From Emiliania huxleyi CCMP1516 (lineage: Eukaryota; Haptophyta; Isochrysidales; Noelaerhabdaceae): a DNA stretch of 64,000 nt. The notes under the pieces were generated by a model that saw nothing but the letters and a program-made list of their open reading frames with translations, searched no databases and was not told the origin of the DNA. Position 1 is the stretch's first letter. Every line of letters starts with the position of its first letter. Location of the stretch: NCBI RefSeq assembly GCF_000372725.1, contig NW_005202428.1:1264438-1328437 (forward strand), read 5' to 3'. The position numbers and the translations under genes were made by a program. Positions 41,666 to 51,717 of the stretch are shown here, one piece after another.

Positions 41666-42667
41666 TTGCTGTTCACAGCTAGGGACGGCCTCTGCGGCAA
41701 AGTCAAGCAACCCCACCACCCCACCTACCGCAGCAAACCTTCGGCTCCCGCTCAGAGGCCCGCCGCGCCCGTGCGGCGCGCCGAGGCGGCCCCGAGGCCG
41801 GCGCCTTGCACCCGGCCCGCGGCCGGCACCGCCTCGCCCCACAACTTGACCGCCCTGCGGCCCCTGCGCAGGCGTACCACAGGCGTCGCTCAAAAAGCGA
41901 CGCCGGGTGTGGGCTGCTCCCTTGACCCGTCACCCGCCGCGCCCTCGCCCGGCCGTCTCACCGCTCACGGAGCGCTCGGCTGCTCGCCGCCGCCGCCGCG
42001 CGTCCCGCGCCGCCACGCATGCCCCTTGGCCCTTGCCCTGACGCGCGCTCTGTGCAGCGGCAGAGCGCGCGTCTGTCACAGACGGAGCAGCGACCGCTGC
42101 AGCGGTCGCTGCTCCGCCCCTCCGTCGCGCGCGCCGCGCGCGCGCTGCCGCCGCCGCCGCCGCCGCCGCCCCCTCGCCCTCCTCGCCGTCTTCCCCACCC
42201 CTACCCGCTGATGCGCGCGCGCGGCCGCCGCGCGCTGCGCGCCCCCGCCCCCGCCCCCGCCCCCGCCCCCGCCCCCGCTGCCAAGCGCCCCTTCCCCGGT
42301 GGGTGTGCGTAGAAAGTGGAACCAATCGAGAGGTGGCAGAAGCCGCCGTGTGTGACACATATTGCGGCACGTGAGTGAGACAGACGGCCCCGCCGGCGCG
42401 CGCGCGCAGCGCAACAGGCGTTTTTTATGCAAACAGCAAACGGGACGGCCTGCGCAGCCTCTAACTATTCAATTATAATCACCCGTCTAAAGAAAGAAAG
42501 AAAACGGACATCGCAAGGGAGGGATGGGAGGACGGCACGCCGCCACCACACAGGGATTTTAAGGAGAGGGGGGTGTGGTGCGCTAGCCGTCGCCCACCCT
42601 TGGGCGTCCGCCTCTTCCTATCTCTCTTCGCAGTCTCTCGCCGATTCTCGCTGCAACCTTCAAGCTT
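41666..42667. other. Intergenic, low-complexity
   Basis: Pro/Arg-type low-complexity ORFs only. It includes GCCGCC and CCCCCG runs (42150-42280), an inverted pair around 42090-42112 (GCGACCGCTGCAGCGGTCGC) and, at 42485-42580, a diverged inverted fragment of the 365-bp repeat. Confidence 0.5.
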
Positions 42668-42867
42668 CATGCCACCTCGCGGTCGTCCCACTCTCGTCGT
42701 TCTCTCCCTTGTCGCTTCTTCCTCTGTCGCGTCGCTCTCCTCTGCCTCGTTCTGCGATCACCCGTCTGACAGCAACGGTCAGCTATGTTTCTTCTTAGAT
42801 CGCTTTTTTCTCACCTACTCGCCACCGCTTGCGTACGCCGCGCTCGCTCGCCTCCTCGCGCCCACAG

Positions 42868-43629
42868 ATGGGGATCGTCGAAGAGGTCGAAGCGCAGCTG
42901 GCTGCGCTCAACGCGCGGCTGCCCGAGCTCGAGGGCAAGGCCAACAAGAAGGAGCGCACGGCGGTCAACAAGCAGATCTATACGCTCGAGAACGACGATA
43001 CATACGTGGCGGCCAAGAAGTCGCAAATCGAGGGAGGCAGGGCGGCGGCGGCATCGGAGGAGGACGCGGCGCACGCGAAGCGGCTCGAGGAGGAGGAGTC
43101 GGCGCGCGCAGCGGCAGAAGAGGCGGCAGAGGCGCGAGCGGCCGCCAAGGTGAAGGGTGCTGCGGGTGCGGGCGCTGCGGAGGAGGAGGATGGCGAGAGC
43201 CACCTGGAGTTCAAGCAGCTCAAAAAGGGCGATGGCGAGACCGCGCCCTCCAAGGGCGACTACGTCTACTGCTGCTACACGGGCACGTTTGCTCCGGGGA
43301 CTGAGCACGGCGGCAAGGACCTCTCGGGGAAGCAGTTCGACTCGACGTGGGACAGCAAGCTGAAGAAGCATAGACCGCTCCACTTCCAGCACGGCGGCGG
43401 CAAGGCGATCCGCGGGTGGGACGAGGCGCTCAAGCGCATGACGCTCGGCGAGAAGGCGGAGCTGACGATCGGGCCGCGGTGGGCGTACCGCAAGGGCGGC
43501 ATCCAGGATGACGCGGGCGGGTACGTCGTGCCCCCGAACGCGACGCTGTGCTTCCAGATGCAGCTCGTGGGCGTGCGGGACGCAAAGCACGACGATGCCA
43601 GCATCCAATGGGGCAAGGGGAGGGGGTGA
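42868..43629 (+). CDS. FKBP-type peptidyl-prolyl isomerase
   Basis: 253 aa. The N-terminal 105 residues are charged and helical (an Ala/Glu-rich probable coiled coil). The C-terminal FKBP domain has KGDYVYCCYTGTF, GKQFDSTWD, PLHFQHGGGKAIRGWDEALK, MTLGEKAELTIGPRWAY and VPPNATLCFQMQLVGV, covering the usual FKBP core with the active-site Trp (IRGWDEAL). Layout is like FKBP25-type proteins. The ATG follows CCCACAG directly, so this may be the first codon of a second exon; a Ser/Leu-rich frame at 42669 could be a leader exon or just UTR. Cellular location unclear. Confidence 0.88.
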   Translation: MGIVEEVEAQLAALNARLPELEGKANKKERTAVNKQIYTLENDDTYVAAKKSQIEGGRAAAASEEDAAHAKRLEEEESARAAAEEAAEARAAAKVKGAAGAGAAEEEDGESHLEFKQLKKGDGETAPSKGDYVYCCYTGTFAPGTEHGGKDLSGKQFDSTWDSKLKKHRPLHFQHGGGKAIRGWDEALKRMTLGEKAELTIGPRWAYRKGGIQDDAGGYVVPPNATLCFQMQLVGVRDAKHDDASIQWGKGRG

Positions 43630-43801
43630 GCCGAAATGTGTGTGTCGGTGAAACGCGCCGTTTTTATGTATGTAAAAGAGGGGACGGCTCGATTCGTGGA
43701 CGGAGGGTGGACGCGTCCAAGAGGGGGGTTAAGGGGGGACGGCTCGCATTGGTCATAAAAAACGGCGGTTGAGGATTTTGCATCTCGGCTGCATCCAATG
43801 G

Positions 43802-44780
43802 CGTGGGTGGGCGCCTCCGGATCACGGTCACGTCGGCGAGGACAGCGACGGCGTCGTTGGTGGACCGCCGAGACGCAGGAGGCGCGGCGGAGCGGCTGCG
43901 CTTGGACGCGCCGGCGAGGCTGGCCGGGCACGCTGTCGTCGAGACAGGCACGCACGTCGAGATCCTCGGCGAGCAGGGTGGTGGTCGGCCACCATCACGT
44001 GGCGGGAGGAGGGTTCGGGCGGCCGGCTCGTGTGGATGCGGTCGAGTACGACGGCTATCCGGACGCCGAGCCTCTCCTCTCCTTAGAGGAAGAGACGTGG
44101 ATGCAGGTGACGCTCGGCACCGGCAGCGCGGCCCCTAATACCAGCGGTGAGGCGAGCGACGGCGAGAAGAGCGACGGCGGGGCTGGGGACGCGCTGCCGT
44201 CCAGCGCGACCGACGTCGGCGGCGCGGTCGCTACCGGCGGCGAGGGGAGCGGCGTCGAGAGGGGCGGCGGCAGCAGCCGGGATGGCCTATGTGTTATTTA
44301 TTTACACTAAACTCATCCCAACACCATGGTGCCTCTGGTAGTAGTGAGGTGGGATCTGCGTGTGTCCCCAAACTCTGTGCTAAGGCGCTCTGTCGAGAGC
44401 AACTTGCGGACGAGGCGGTCGAAAGGCGTATCGTATCCGTACGCCGACTCGATCACTGCGAGGATGCGGCCTCGGTCCGTGGAGTGAGCGTAACAACTCG
44501 CAACCGCCTCGCGCCCCGCCGTCTGTGGCGACGGGCGGGTCGGTGCTAGTCGCTCGCTCAGATGGACCTGCGTGGCAAGACAGTACGCGAGGTGGAGGCC
44601 GGCGCGCGGATCCGCGTTTGGTACGAGGAGGAGCAGGACGGCGGCGGTAAGGCCCGCGTCGCCTACCTCGGCACCTATTCTGTGGGCCCATCCCTCGGCA
44701 GCCGTCTACCGTCTTGCAGAAATATGTCGTGAGCTTGGAGTTGGACCTTAGTAATGCAGAAGCGTGTACACCCGTGAGAC
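43802..44780 (+). pseudogene. Tudor/agenet-like fragments with frame breaks
   Basis: Coding-like blocks in three frames. LRITVTSARTATASLVD to HVEILGEQG shifts to GWWSATITWREEG at about 43977, then to VDAVEYDGYPDAEPLLSLEE at about 44030. An acidic Gly/Ser linker follows to 44285. A separate block at 44562 reads MDLRGKTVREVEAGARIRVW and GGGKARVAYLGTY. These resemble Tudor-type folds that bind methylated peptides (WWSATI then VEYDGY). Two shifts within 60 nt suggest decay or sequence error rather than splicing. Confidence 0.4.
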
Positions 44781-45619
44781 TTCGCTTAGGATTGCACACT
44801 TGCACAGAAGTTGGGAGGCTCCAAAAATGCTACTAACCCCCTACGAGTCGGCAAGCCTTGTCGGCAATGCTTGATCGGTGTCGTGTCCTGTTGGGTGCGC
44901 ACTTGGAGCACTTGGAGTGCGCTCGTCGAGCAGTAATGATCAAATCTGGGTTGATAACATAAATACGCGGAAAGTAATTTTGAAACGGCGGGCGTTCCTC
45001 CATGTAGAATTATATCAGACTTAAATAAATAAATAAACAACGAATCATAGAAAATCCAAAACCCCAAAATAAAAACGGTCAAACTCTGAGACGAGATGGA
45101 TATCTTGGCCCCTCGAGTCTTCTATCGAGCTCTCCTCGCGCAAAAATAAAATATTCTTAGCTTCAAGCCCCCCTCCGAGACTAGAGACAGTCACCACCCG
45201 TACACAGGAGAGATGGGAGTGCCCCCCGCCCCCACTTGCCCTGACTACACAGGATAGCGTGCCCCGATAACGGCGACACATAGTGGGGGACACTGCGCAA
45301 GGAGGGGGTGCGAAGGCTCATTGGGGTACTAGGTGGGACCATGAGGGGGGGTGGGCGGGGTCCTGTGGGGGTGAAATGTTGCGCGGCGAATTCGAACCTA
45401 CCCCCTCGCCGCGCCGATCCTCACGCGGAGGGTAAAACCCTGTGGGACAAAACCCCCCCGCGGTCGGCAGTCTTCAGAGTGGACCCCCCCCTCCCCAGCC
45501 TCCCCTGTGCATCTCGCACCCCCCCCCGCTCCCCATCGGTGACTCGCGAAGGACACGGACACTCGGGGTGAGGGGGGGTCCCCCCGGAGGGGGCTCTGGG
45601 GCATTGTTGGGTTGATCGC
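44781..45619. other. Intergenic, no gene seen
   Basis: An AT-rich block (44930-45150) is followed by a G/C-homopolymer block. 44897-44925 matches the GCACTTGGAG repeat family. Confidence 0.5.
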
Positions 45620-45748
45620 TCGTGCCGATCTCGGGTCGATCTCGGGTCGATCTCGGGTCGATCTCGAGTCGATCTCGGGTCGATCTCGGGTCGATCTCGG
45701 GTCGATCTCGGGTCGATCTCGGGTCTCGGGTCGGTCTTGGGTCGGTCT
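45620..45748. repeat. 11-bp minisatellite (TCGATCTCGGG)n
   Basis: About 11 copies, slightly variable, ending GGTCGGTCTCGGAG. Confidence 0.93.
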
Positions 45749-45779
45749 CGGAGTGGTCTAGAAAAGAAAAAAATGTGGG

Positions 45780-46190
45780 GCGAGATGAGGCGAGATGAGG
45801 CGAGGTGAGGCGAGGTGAGGGGCGATGAGGCGAGATGAGGCGAGATGAGGCGAGGTGAGGCGAGATGAGGCGAGATCAGGCGAGATGAGGCGAGGTGAGG
45901 CGAGATGAGGCGAGATGAGGCGAGTGGCGAGATGAGGCGAGATGAGGCGAGATGAGGCGAGATGAGGCGAGATGAGGCGAGGTGAGGCGAGATGAGGCGA
46001 GATGAGGCGAGGTGTACCTCGGCGAGATGAGGCGAGGTGAGGCGAGATGAGGCGAGCGGGTGAGGCGAGATGAGGCGAGGTGTGAGGCGAGATGAGGCGA
46101 GGTGAGGCGAGATGAAGCGAGGTGAGGCGAGATGAAGCGAGGTGAGGCGAGATGAGGCGAGATGAGGCGAGACTAGGAGGCGAGATGAAG
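45780..46190. repeat. 10-bp minisatellite (GAGATGAGGC)n
   Basis: About 40 copies with GAGGTGAGGC variants and a few short interruptions (TACCTC near 46015). Confidence 0.95.
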
Positions 46191-46202
46191 CGGGATGTTG
46201 TG

Positions 46203-46241
46203 TGGCTGCTTGTGCTGCCAAGCAGGCAGCACAAGCAGCCA
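46203..46241. repeat. Short perfect hairpin, CAGCACAAGCAGCC type
   Basis: A 17-bp stem (TGGCTGCTTGTGCTGCC) with a 5-nt loop. A related hairpin is at 46913-46948, and both are followed by CAAGT, then AGCTTTGGG. A half copy lies at 46264-46281. Confidence 0.85.
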
Positions 46242-46412
46242 TACAAGTGAGCTTTGGGGTTGTGTGGCTGCTTGTGCTGCCCGCCTGGTAGCACAGGCGA
46301 TCACCCGACATCGCGTTGCATTTGCGCACCAAGCCGCGCCTCATCTCAGCATCGACGCGCAGCTGCATAGATATCATCGCGCACTACCGCAGCTTCATAA
46401 ACGCCACTCCTA

Positions 46413-46512
46413 NNNNNNNNNNNNNNNNNNNNNNNNNNNNNNNNNNNNNNNNNNNNNNNNNNNNNNNNNNNNNNNNNNNNNNNNNNNNNNNNNNNNNNNN
46501 NNNNNNNNNNNN
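46413..46512. other. Assembly gap (100 N)
   Basis: Exactly 100 N, the usual placeholder for a gap of unknown size. The inverted duplication starts at the very next base. Confidence 1.
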
Positions 46513-46860
46513 AACTTGGAAATGGTTGTTTGCATTGTGGGTGGCAACGCGATTTGAAACTCGAGCCGCGGTGGCCCGAGACGGTCGGCGCGTCAGCCGC
46601 CGTTTTGTGTGAGGTTGCGTACTCACTCAGGCGTCCTGCCCACGGGGAAGTCTTTTGCTCCGAGCGACGCAAACGCGCCGCGCCATTACGAGGTCCTTCT
46701 CCAAGCTTTCGCCCCTCTTGACAGCCGAGGAAAGATCGTCACGCTTGATGGAGCGCCGCAGTCCTTGGCCCTCGCCGTGCCGGTCTGGCCCCGTGTACTC
46801 ACAGGCAGGCCGAGATCCGATCGCCGACTTCTCGCTTTTCAAGCCACAGAGCGCGACGCG
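46513..46860 (-). repeat. Inverted duplication, right copy
   Basis: Reverse complement of 40300-40641, beginning at the gap edge. After about 46870 the match decays. Confidence 0.9.
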
Positions 46861-46959
46861 GCGCCGCGAGCAAGGCTGCGACCTCTCTCGTGCAGGTTGG
46901 GGCCTGAGGGGGGCTTGTGCTGCCTGCTCATGCGCAGGCAGCACAAGCAGCCACACAAG

Positions 46960-47821
46960 TCAGCTTTGGGAGCTCTCGGCGACGCCCAATGCGTGCGCCG
47001 GTAGGGGGGAGTGTGTGCGCGCGTGTGTGAGATGAGGATTGTGGCAGGCTGGCTGCTGCTGATGTGGGCAAGTGTGCTCTGTGTGCGGCGCTGCGCTGGC
47101 GTGCGACGCGCGCGTGCTGTGTACGTGTGCGTGCTGCGGTCGCGCGCGCGTCTGTGTGTGCTGCGCGCGCGCCGCCGGTGTGTGCTGTGCGCTGTGCTCT
47201 GTTTTGCGCCCTGTTTGTGCAGCTGGGAGGCGCAGGCTTGGCTGGCAGGGCTGCGCGGTGGGCTGCGGCGTGCTGCGGGTGGTCGCGCGCCTGCCTGATG
47301 GTGTACGGCGGCCGCGCAGCCCGCCCGACCGGGTCGTCGGCGGCCCAGGGCGCGAGCATGCGGTCGGCGCTGCATGTGAGGCTGCTGCGCGGCTGGCGCG
47401 TATGTTTCCGTGCGGCGAGGGACGCGCGTATGTGTTCACGCTGCGGGCGCGGGCGGGCGCGGGGGGCGGCGCGGTCTCACCGCGGTCCGACGTCGGTTGG
47501 TCTTCGGCGTGGCGAGGGCGGGCGCGCAGAAGAGGCCTTGCCGCCATCGCGTTGCCGCGAAGGAAAAAGAATCTGGGCTCCCCTCGCGCAAAGGACGACT
47601 CTTCTGACGCCCACTGCGATCACATTTGCCGCCCCCAGTCACATATCGTTGCTCAGCCTCAGGTCCACTCTCTCTTCGAACACTTGTGCCTCCACGGACC
47701 AGCGCATAGCGCTTTCCCCGTATTTTCTTCTCATAACAAGGCTGTGAACGGTAGCTTGTGCGTCTTGGGGCCGTTGTGTTTTTGTGTGTTCAACTTCGCC
47801 AAAGAGGTGATCTGTGATTTG
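46960..47821. other. Intergenic, low-complexity
   Basis: GC/TG-alternating sequence with open frames but no recognisable protein. 47697-47752 is a fragment of the 48603 repeat family (CATAGCGC...TATTTTCTTCTC...AACAAGGCTGTGAACGG). Confidence 0.45.
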
Positions 47822-48441
47822 TAAGGGTCCGCCCGCAGGCGCATTTTGTATACCGAGGCGGTGCCCTGTGCCGAACCTGTCGGACCTTAAGACAGCATTG
47901 TAGATCCCTGGGCGAGGGTGGTGGCGTCCCCGTCGGGAGGGGCTGTCTGGGGGGGTGCCCTCCCACCGTCACCTCACCAGCGTCCCGGTGAGTACGGCGA
48001 TCAGAGCTCCCCCGCTCGTCAGACTTCCCCGTTGGAGGTAGGCCGCTCGTCTAGCCAATCAGCCTTAAGCGAGCAGCCTGGCCGTTGGAATGGCCGGGTG
48101 GAGAGAGGGGCGGAGTCGGCTCGGAAGCGCGACTGCAGCCACGGGGACTGCCCGCCCACTCTCGTCGGCTCGGGTTGAGGGGAGGACGACTGTCTCTGAC
48201 GGCGGACCTCAGTTACGAGCCGCCCTCCCCTCGAGACGCGAGGCCAGCGCACTTGGGGCCGAGCCCCAGCGTGCACCGCCCCACACGCCTCATTGGTGGG
48301 AGGGCACCCCCCCAGACAGCCCCTCCCGACGGGGACGCCACCACCCTCGCCCAGGGATCTACAATGCTGTCTTAAAGGTCCGACAGGTTCGGCACCGGGC
48401 ACCGCCTCGGTATACAAAATGCGCCTGCGGGCGGACCCTTA
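47822..48441. mobile_element. Foldback element with 146-bp near-perfect inverted arms
   Basis: The left arm 47822-47967 and right arm 48295-48441 are reverse complements with one substitution and one indel; the spacer is about 327 bp. Arms start TAAGGGTCCGCCCGCAGGCG. Flanking GATCTGTGA sequences on both sides suggest that a degenerate pairing extends outward. There is no transposase ORF, so it is probably a non-autonomous foldback or MITE. A solo arm end lies near 27503-27535. Confidence 0.88.
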
Positions 48442-48602
48442 CTGCTTACAGATCACAGATGTCGGCAGCCCGAGCGCCGTCGACCGCACCGACTACGGCA
48501 CAGCCTCCGGCAGCGCCCGGGGCTTCGCCCAGCACCACTCGCAACAGCTCTCGCGCGCCGCCGTCTGTGGCGACGCGCAAAACATCAACAACGCTGCTCG
48601 CA

Positions 48603-48880
48603 ACATGCGTGTCGCGCACTCATTCATGACCGGTCTCAATGTCCCACCCCCCTGCGCGCGGGCCTTCTAGGCCCGCGGGTAGTCTCACCCCATCCCCAGG
48701 GCCTCCAGGGCTCGCACCTCAACCTCTCACAGACCAGCGCATAGCGCCATACTACGTATTTTCTTGTCAATAACAAGGCTGTGAATTCCCAGGGCCTCCA
48801 GGGCTCGCACCTCAACCTCTCACAGACCAGCGCACAGCGCCATAGGAGGTATTTTCTTCTCAATAACAAGGCTGTGAACG
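48603..48880 (+). repeat. Dispersed repeat, CTCATTCATGACC family, partial tandem
   Basis: A full copy (48603-48784) is followed by a second copy of its last ~90 bp (48789-48880, AGGGCCTCCAGGGCTCGCAC to AACAAGGCTGTGAACGG). The same sequence occurs at 8990-9178. Confidence 0.88.
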
Positions 48881-49996
48881 GTCATCGCATTCGCCTTCCT
48901 GGGACCCAGCGCTGACTTCTGACTGTCGTTGCTGTCTCTCCCCCTTCTCGACTGTCTGTGCTTGTGCGTCTTGGGTCCGGAGTTGTGCGTTTATGTGAAC
49001 GGTAGCGGTACCCCATGTATCGTAGTCTTCGTTACTACCATTTTTTTTGAGTTTTGGCACTGATAAATTCGCGGCGTTCGCAGCGAGCCGAGCCAGGCCA
49101 CGGCGCTCGGCCTGCTGAGAGAATACCTTCCCCGACGGCAGTGACAATTTACCCGACATCAATCGTCGACGGCAAGCTCGAGAACTGCGCCTCCAAAGTC
49201 GCCCAGATTCGCCTCTCGCGGCGCGCTGAGTTAGTATCGCCGGTGCGCCAGCTGGCTCTGCTCCACAGCAGGGCATGCCTGACTGGCTCCTGCTAGCCGT
49301 GCGTCCTGGTGGCATCCATTGCCAGCTCAGGTAGCCTCAGGAGGTCGCCTCGCGCACGACTCGGCGCCGCACAGCACCGCTCCGCGTTACTACCGAGTTA
49401 GTATCGTCGACCCACAGAGACTGCTCTTCTGTAGGTGGAGCCGACAAACGCCGGCCGGGTCGGCCCCGCCGCCCCCATCGCCGCCGCCGGGGCGGCGGCG
49501 GCCTCGGCGGACCATCCGGCGCGCCGCGCGCCCGACGGGGAGGTGTTCACCACTCCTGGCTCCTCACCCCGCCACGCCTTCGTGCAGACGCCGTGGCACC
49601 CGCCTCAGGCGCCGCTCGGACTCGGTTGACGGCCGCCCAAGTGCTTGGCTCGTGCCCAGCCGACCGGCAGGCGATGCCCACTCGCTGCTAGGCTAATCCC
49701 GGGCTGTCAAGCGGCGGTGTGGTGCCGTGAAGGGCAGCGGTGCCAAAACTACGACTATTAGTACCGTGCGGGGGCAGTGCATTTAATTCTGTCAAAAATC
49801 GAAATGTGCTCCGTGGGACGTATTGGGCTAGGATCATACGTCCGGGAGGCCCCCCATGCGTGCCGCAACGACCCACAGTTCTGGTACCACTCTCTTCACG
49901 TTCACAGCTGTAAGTGTCCCATAACTCCGATACATGGCGTAGCTTGAATCGCTCTACCGGGCCGACCGCTGCTCAGCCTCTGCTCAGCCTGTCGAC
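48881..49996. other. Intergenic, no gene recognised
   Basis: Two TTAGTATCG(T/C)CG-like motifs (49229, 49398) and Pro/Arg low-complexity frames. The last ~100 bp is presumably the promoter of the aminotransferase gene. Confidence 0.45.
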
Positions 49997-51409
49997 ATGT
50001 CACAGCAGCGTGACACGGCGTTCGCCGCGTCGCTTGTTGTTGCCTCGCTCGCGCTCGCCGTGCTCCTCGCGCGGCGGCGGCGGCGGCTGCCCGCTCGCTT
50101 CGATCTCCAGCGGCTGGTGCGTCCGTGCGTCCTCCGGCTCGCGCCCTACACCTTCCCGCCTCGCTTTGGCCTCGCCGAGGCGCCTGTGCTGCTCGACGCC
50201 AACGAGAACCCGCACGGGTCAACCGTCGAGGCGCTGGACGCGGCGCTGCACCGCTACCCCGACCCGCGACAGGCGAGGCTCAAGGCGGCCATCGCAGGCC
50301 TTCGAGGATGTGCGCCGTCGCAGGTTGTGGTGGGCTGCGGCTCAGACGAGATCATTGACCTCCTGATCCGGGTGACGTGCGAGCCCGGCCGCGACTCGAT
50401 CCTGGTCTGCTCGCCGACATACGCAATGTACCAGATCTTTGCGAGCGTCAACGACGTCTCCACGGTCGACGTCCCGCTCTCCGCCGACGACTACCAGCTG
50501 CGAGTTGGCGCGATTCTGCAGTCGCTCACGCCGCGGGTGAAGCTCGTCTTCCTGTGCTCGCCGGGCAACCCGACAGGGCGGCTTCTCCGGCGCGCCGACA
50601 TCGAGGCCATCGCGGCGGCCGCCACAGGCTCGCTCCGCTGCCGCCAGCCTTTGCTGCCGCCGCCCTCCGCCACCGCCTCATCCTCTCTCCGCCGCCGCGC
50701 TCTGTCCATCGCAGCCGTGCCAGAGCCCGCCCTCCTCCTCCCCGCGGCGGCAGGGTCGCTCGTCGTCGTCGACGAGGCCTACGTCGACTTTGCGCCCGAC
50801 GAGGCCGCCGCGTCGTGCGTCCCGCTCGTCGGCCGCACGCCGAACCTCGTCGTCTCGCAAACCTTCTCCAAGGCGTGGGGGCTGGCGGGCGCGCGGGTGG
50901 GCGTCGCCGTTGCGCCCGAGCCGCTCGTCTCCGCCCTCGACCGCGTCAAGGCGACTACGCTCCTCGCCCGGCCGCACGGCCGCCGAGCGGACACGTCCAT
51001 AACGCACGTGACATGACCATGACCTGTCCCGCGACGCCCACAGGCGCCGTTCAACCTGTCCACGCTGGCAGAGCAGGCGGCTCTGCGCGCCATCCGGGCG
51101 GCCCCCGCCGTGCGGGCGCAGCGGGACCGCGTCCTCGCCGAGAGAGATCGCGTCGCCGCAGCGCTCTCCGCCCCAGAGTTCGCCAGCGCCGTGCGGCGGG
51201 TCTCGCCCTCGGACGCCAACTTTCTGCTCGTGCGCGTCGCCAACTGCCGCGCGGTGTGCGACGCGCTCGCCGAGCGGCACGGCGTGGTGGTGCGGTACCG
51301 CGGCGGCATGCTGCATTGCGACGGCTGCATGCGCGTGACCATCGGCACCGAGGAGGAGAACGAGAGGATGCTGGCGGCGCTGCGGCGTGCGGTCGCCGAG
51401 CCAGCGTGA
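49997..51409 (+). CDS. HisC: Histidinol-phosphate aminotransferase
   Basis: PLP-dependent class I/II aminotransferase of histidine biosynthesis, converting imidazole-acetol phosphate and glutamate to histidinol phosphate. Exons 49997-50627, 50754-50950 and 51044-51409 (397 aa), both introns GC-AG. Motifs: LLDANENPHGS, YPDPRQARLKAAIAG, GCGSDEIIDLLIR, FLCSPGNPTGRLL, VVVDEAYVDFA, and SQTFSKAWGLAGARVG with the PLP lysine. RVK|APFNLSTLAEQAAL across the last join and VRYRGGMLHCDGCMRVTIGT match the family end. The first intron is a multiple of three and open, but its translation (Ser/Pro/Arg/Leu-rich) fits no homolog. An N-terminal hydrophobic stretch with an Arg run (LVVASLALAVLLARRRRR) suggests an organellar or membrane signal. 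Confidence 0.92.
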
Positions 51410-51504
51410 TCGAGAGGAGTACGCGATGCTGCTGTTAAAGCCGTACGGGACAGCGCAATACGGTCGCACGCCGAGTTCTTATGTAACTTTCATAAATACC
51501 GTTG

Positions 51505-51611
51505 CACTTTGGAGCACACTTGGAGTGCAGTCATTAACCTCACATCCAGGGCCAGGGAGCTGAGAAGCGCACCCAGCGAGCCGGATGATCGGTATCGGGC
51601 TACGGGCTAGA
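51505..51611 (+). repeat. Dispersed repeat, GCACTTGGAG family, copy 2
   Basis: Matches 7820-7935 with scattered substitutions, for example GAGCTGAGAAGCGCACCCAG and CGGGCTACGGGCTAGAG. Confidence 0.75.
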
Positions 51612-51717
51612 GTTGCTACTTACGTCTTGCCGCGAAAAAAATATCCGCGCGATCTTTGGACTTCTTGCATCTTGGTCGTAACGTCGGCCGCGTTCATGTA
51701 CCGTATGCAGGCAGGGA

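Noticed and set aside
42669-42867. Possible signal-peptide exon before the FKBP
   Set aside because: Pyrimidine-rich sequence gives Ser/Leu-rich translation in any frame; no donor joins it cleanly to 42868.
45385-45425. B-box-like GGTTCGAATTC on the minus strand
   Set aside because: No matching A box at proper spacing and no tRNA fold.
46960-47830. Overlapping ORFs rich in Cys, Arg and Ala
   Set aside because: GC/TG-alternating low-complexity sequence; open in several frames with no conserved motif.
50628-50753. In-frame 42-residue insertion in the aminotransferase
   Set aside because: Ser/Pro/Arg/Leu-rich and absent from the family; its ends fit a GC-AG intron exactly, so it is treated as an intron.
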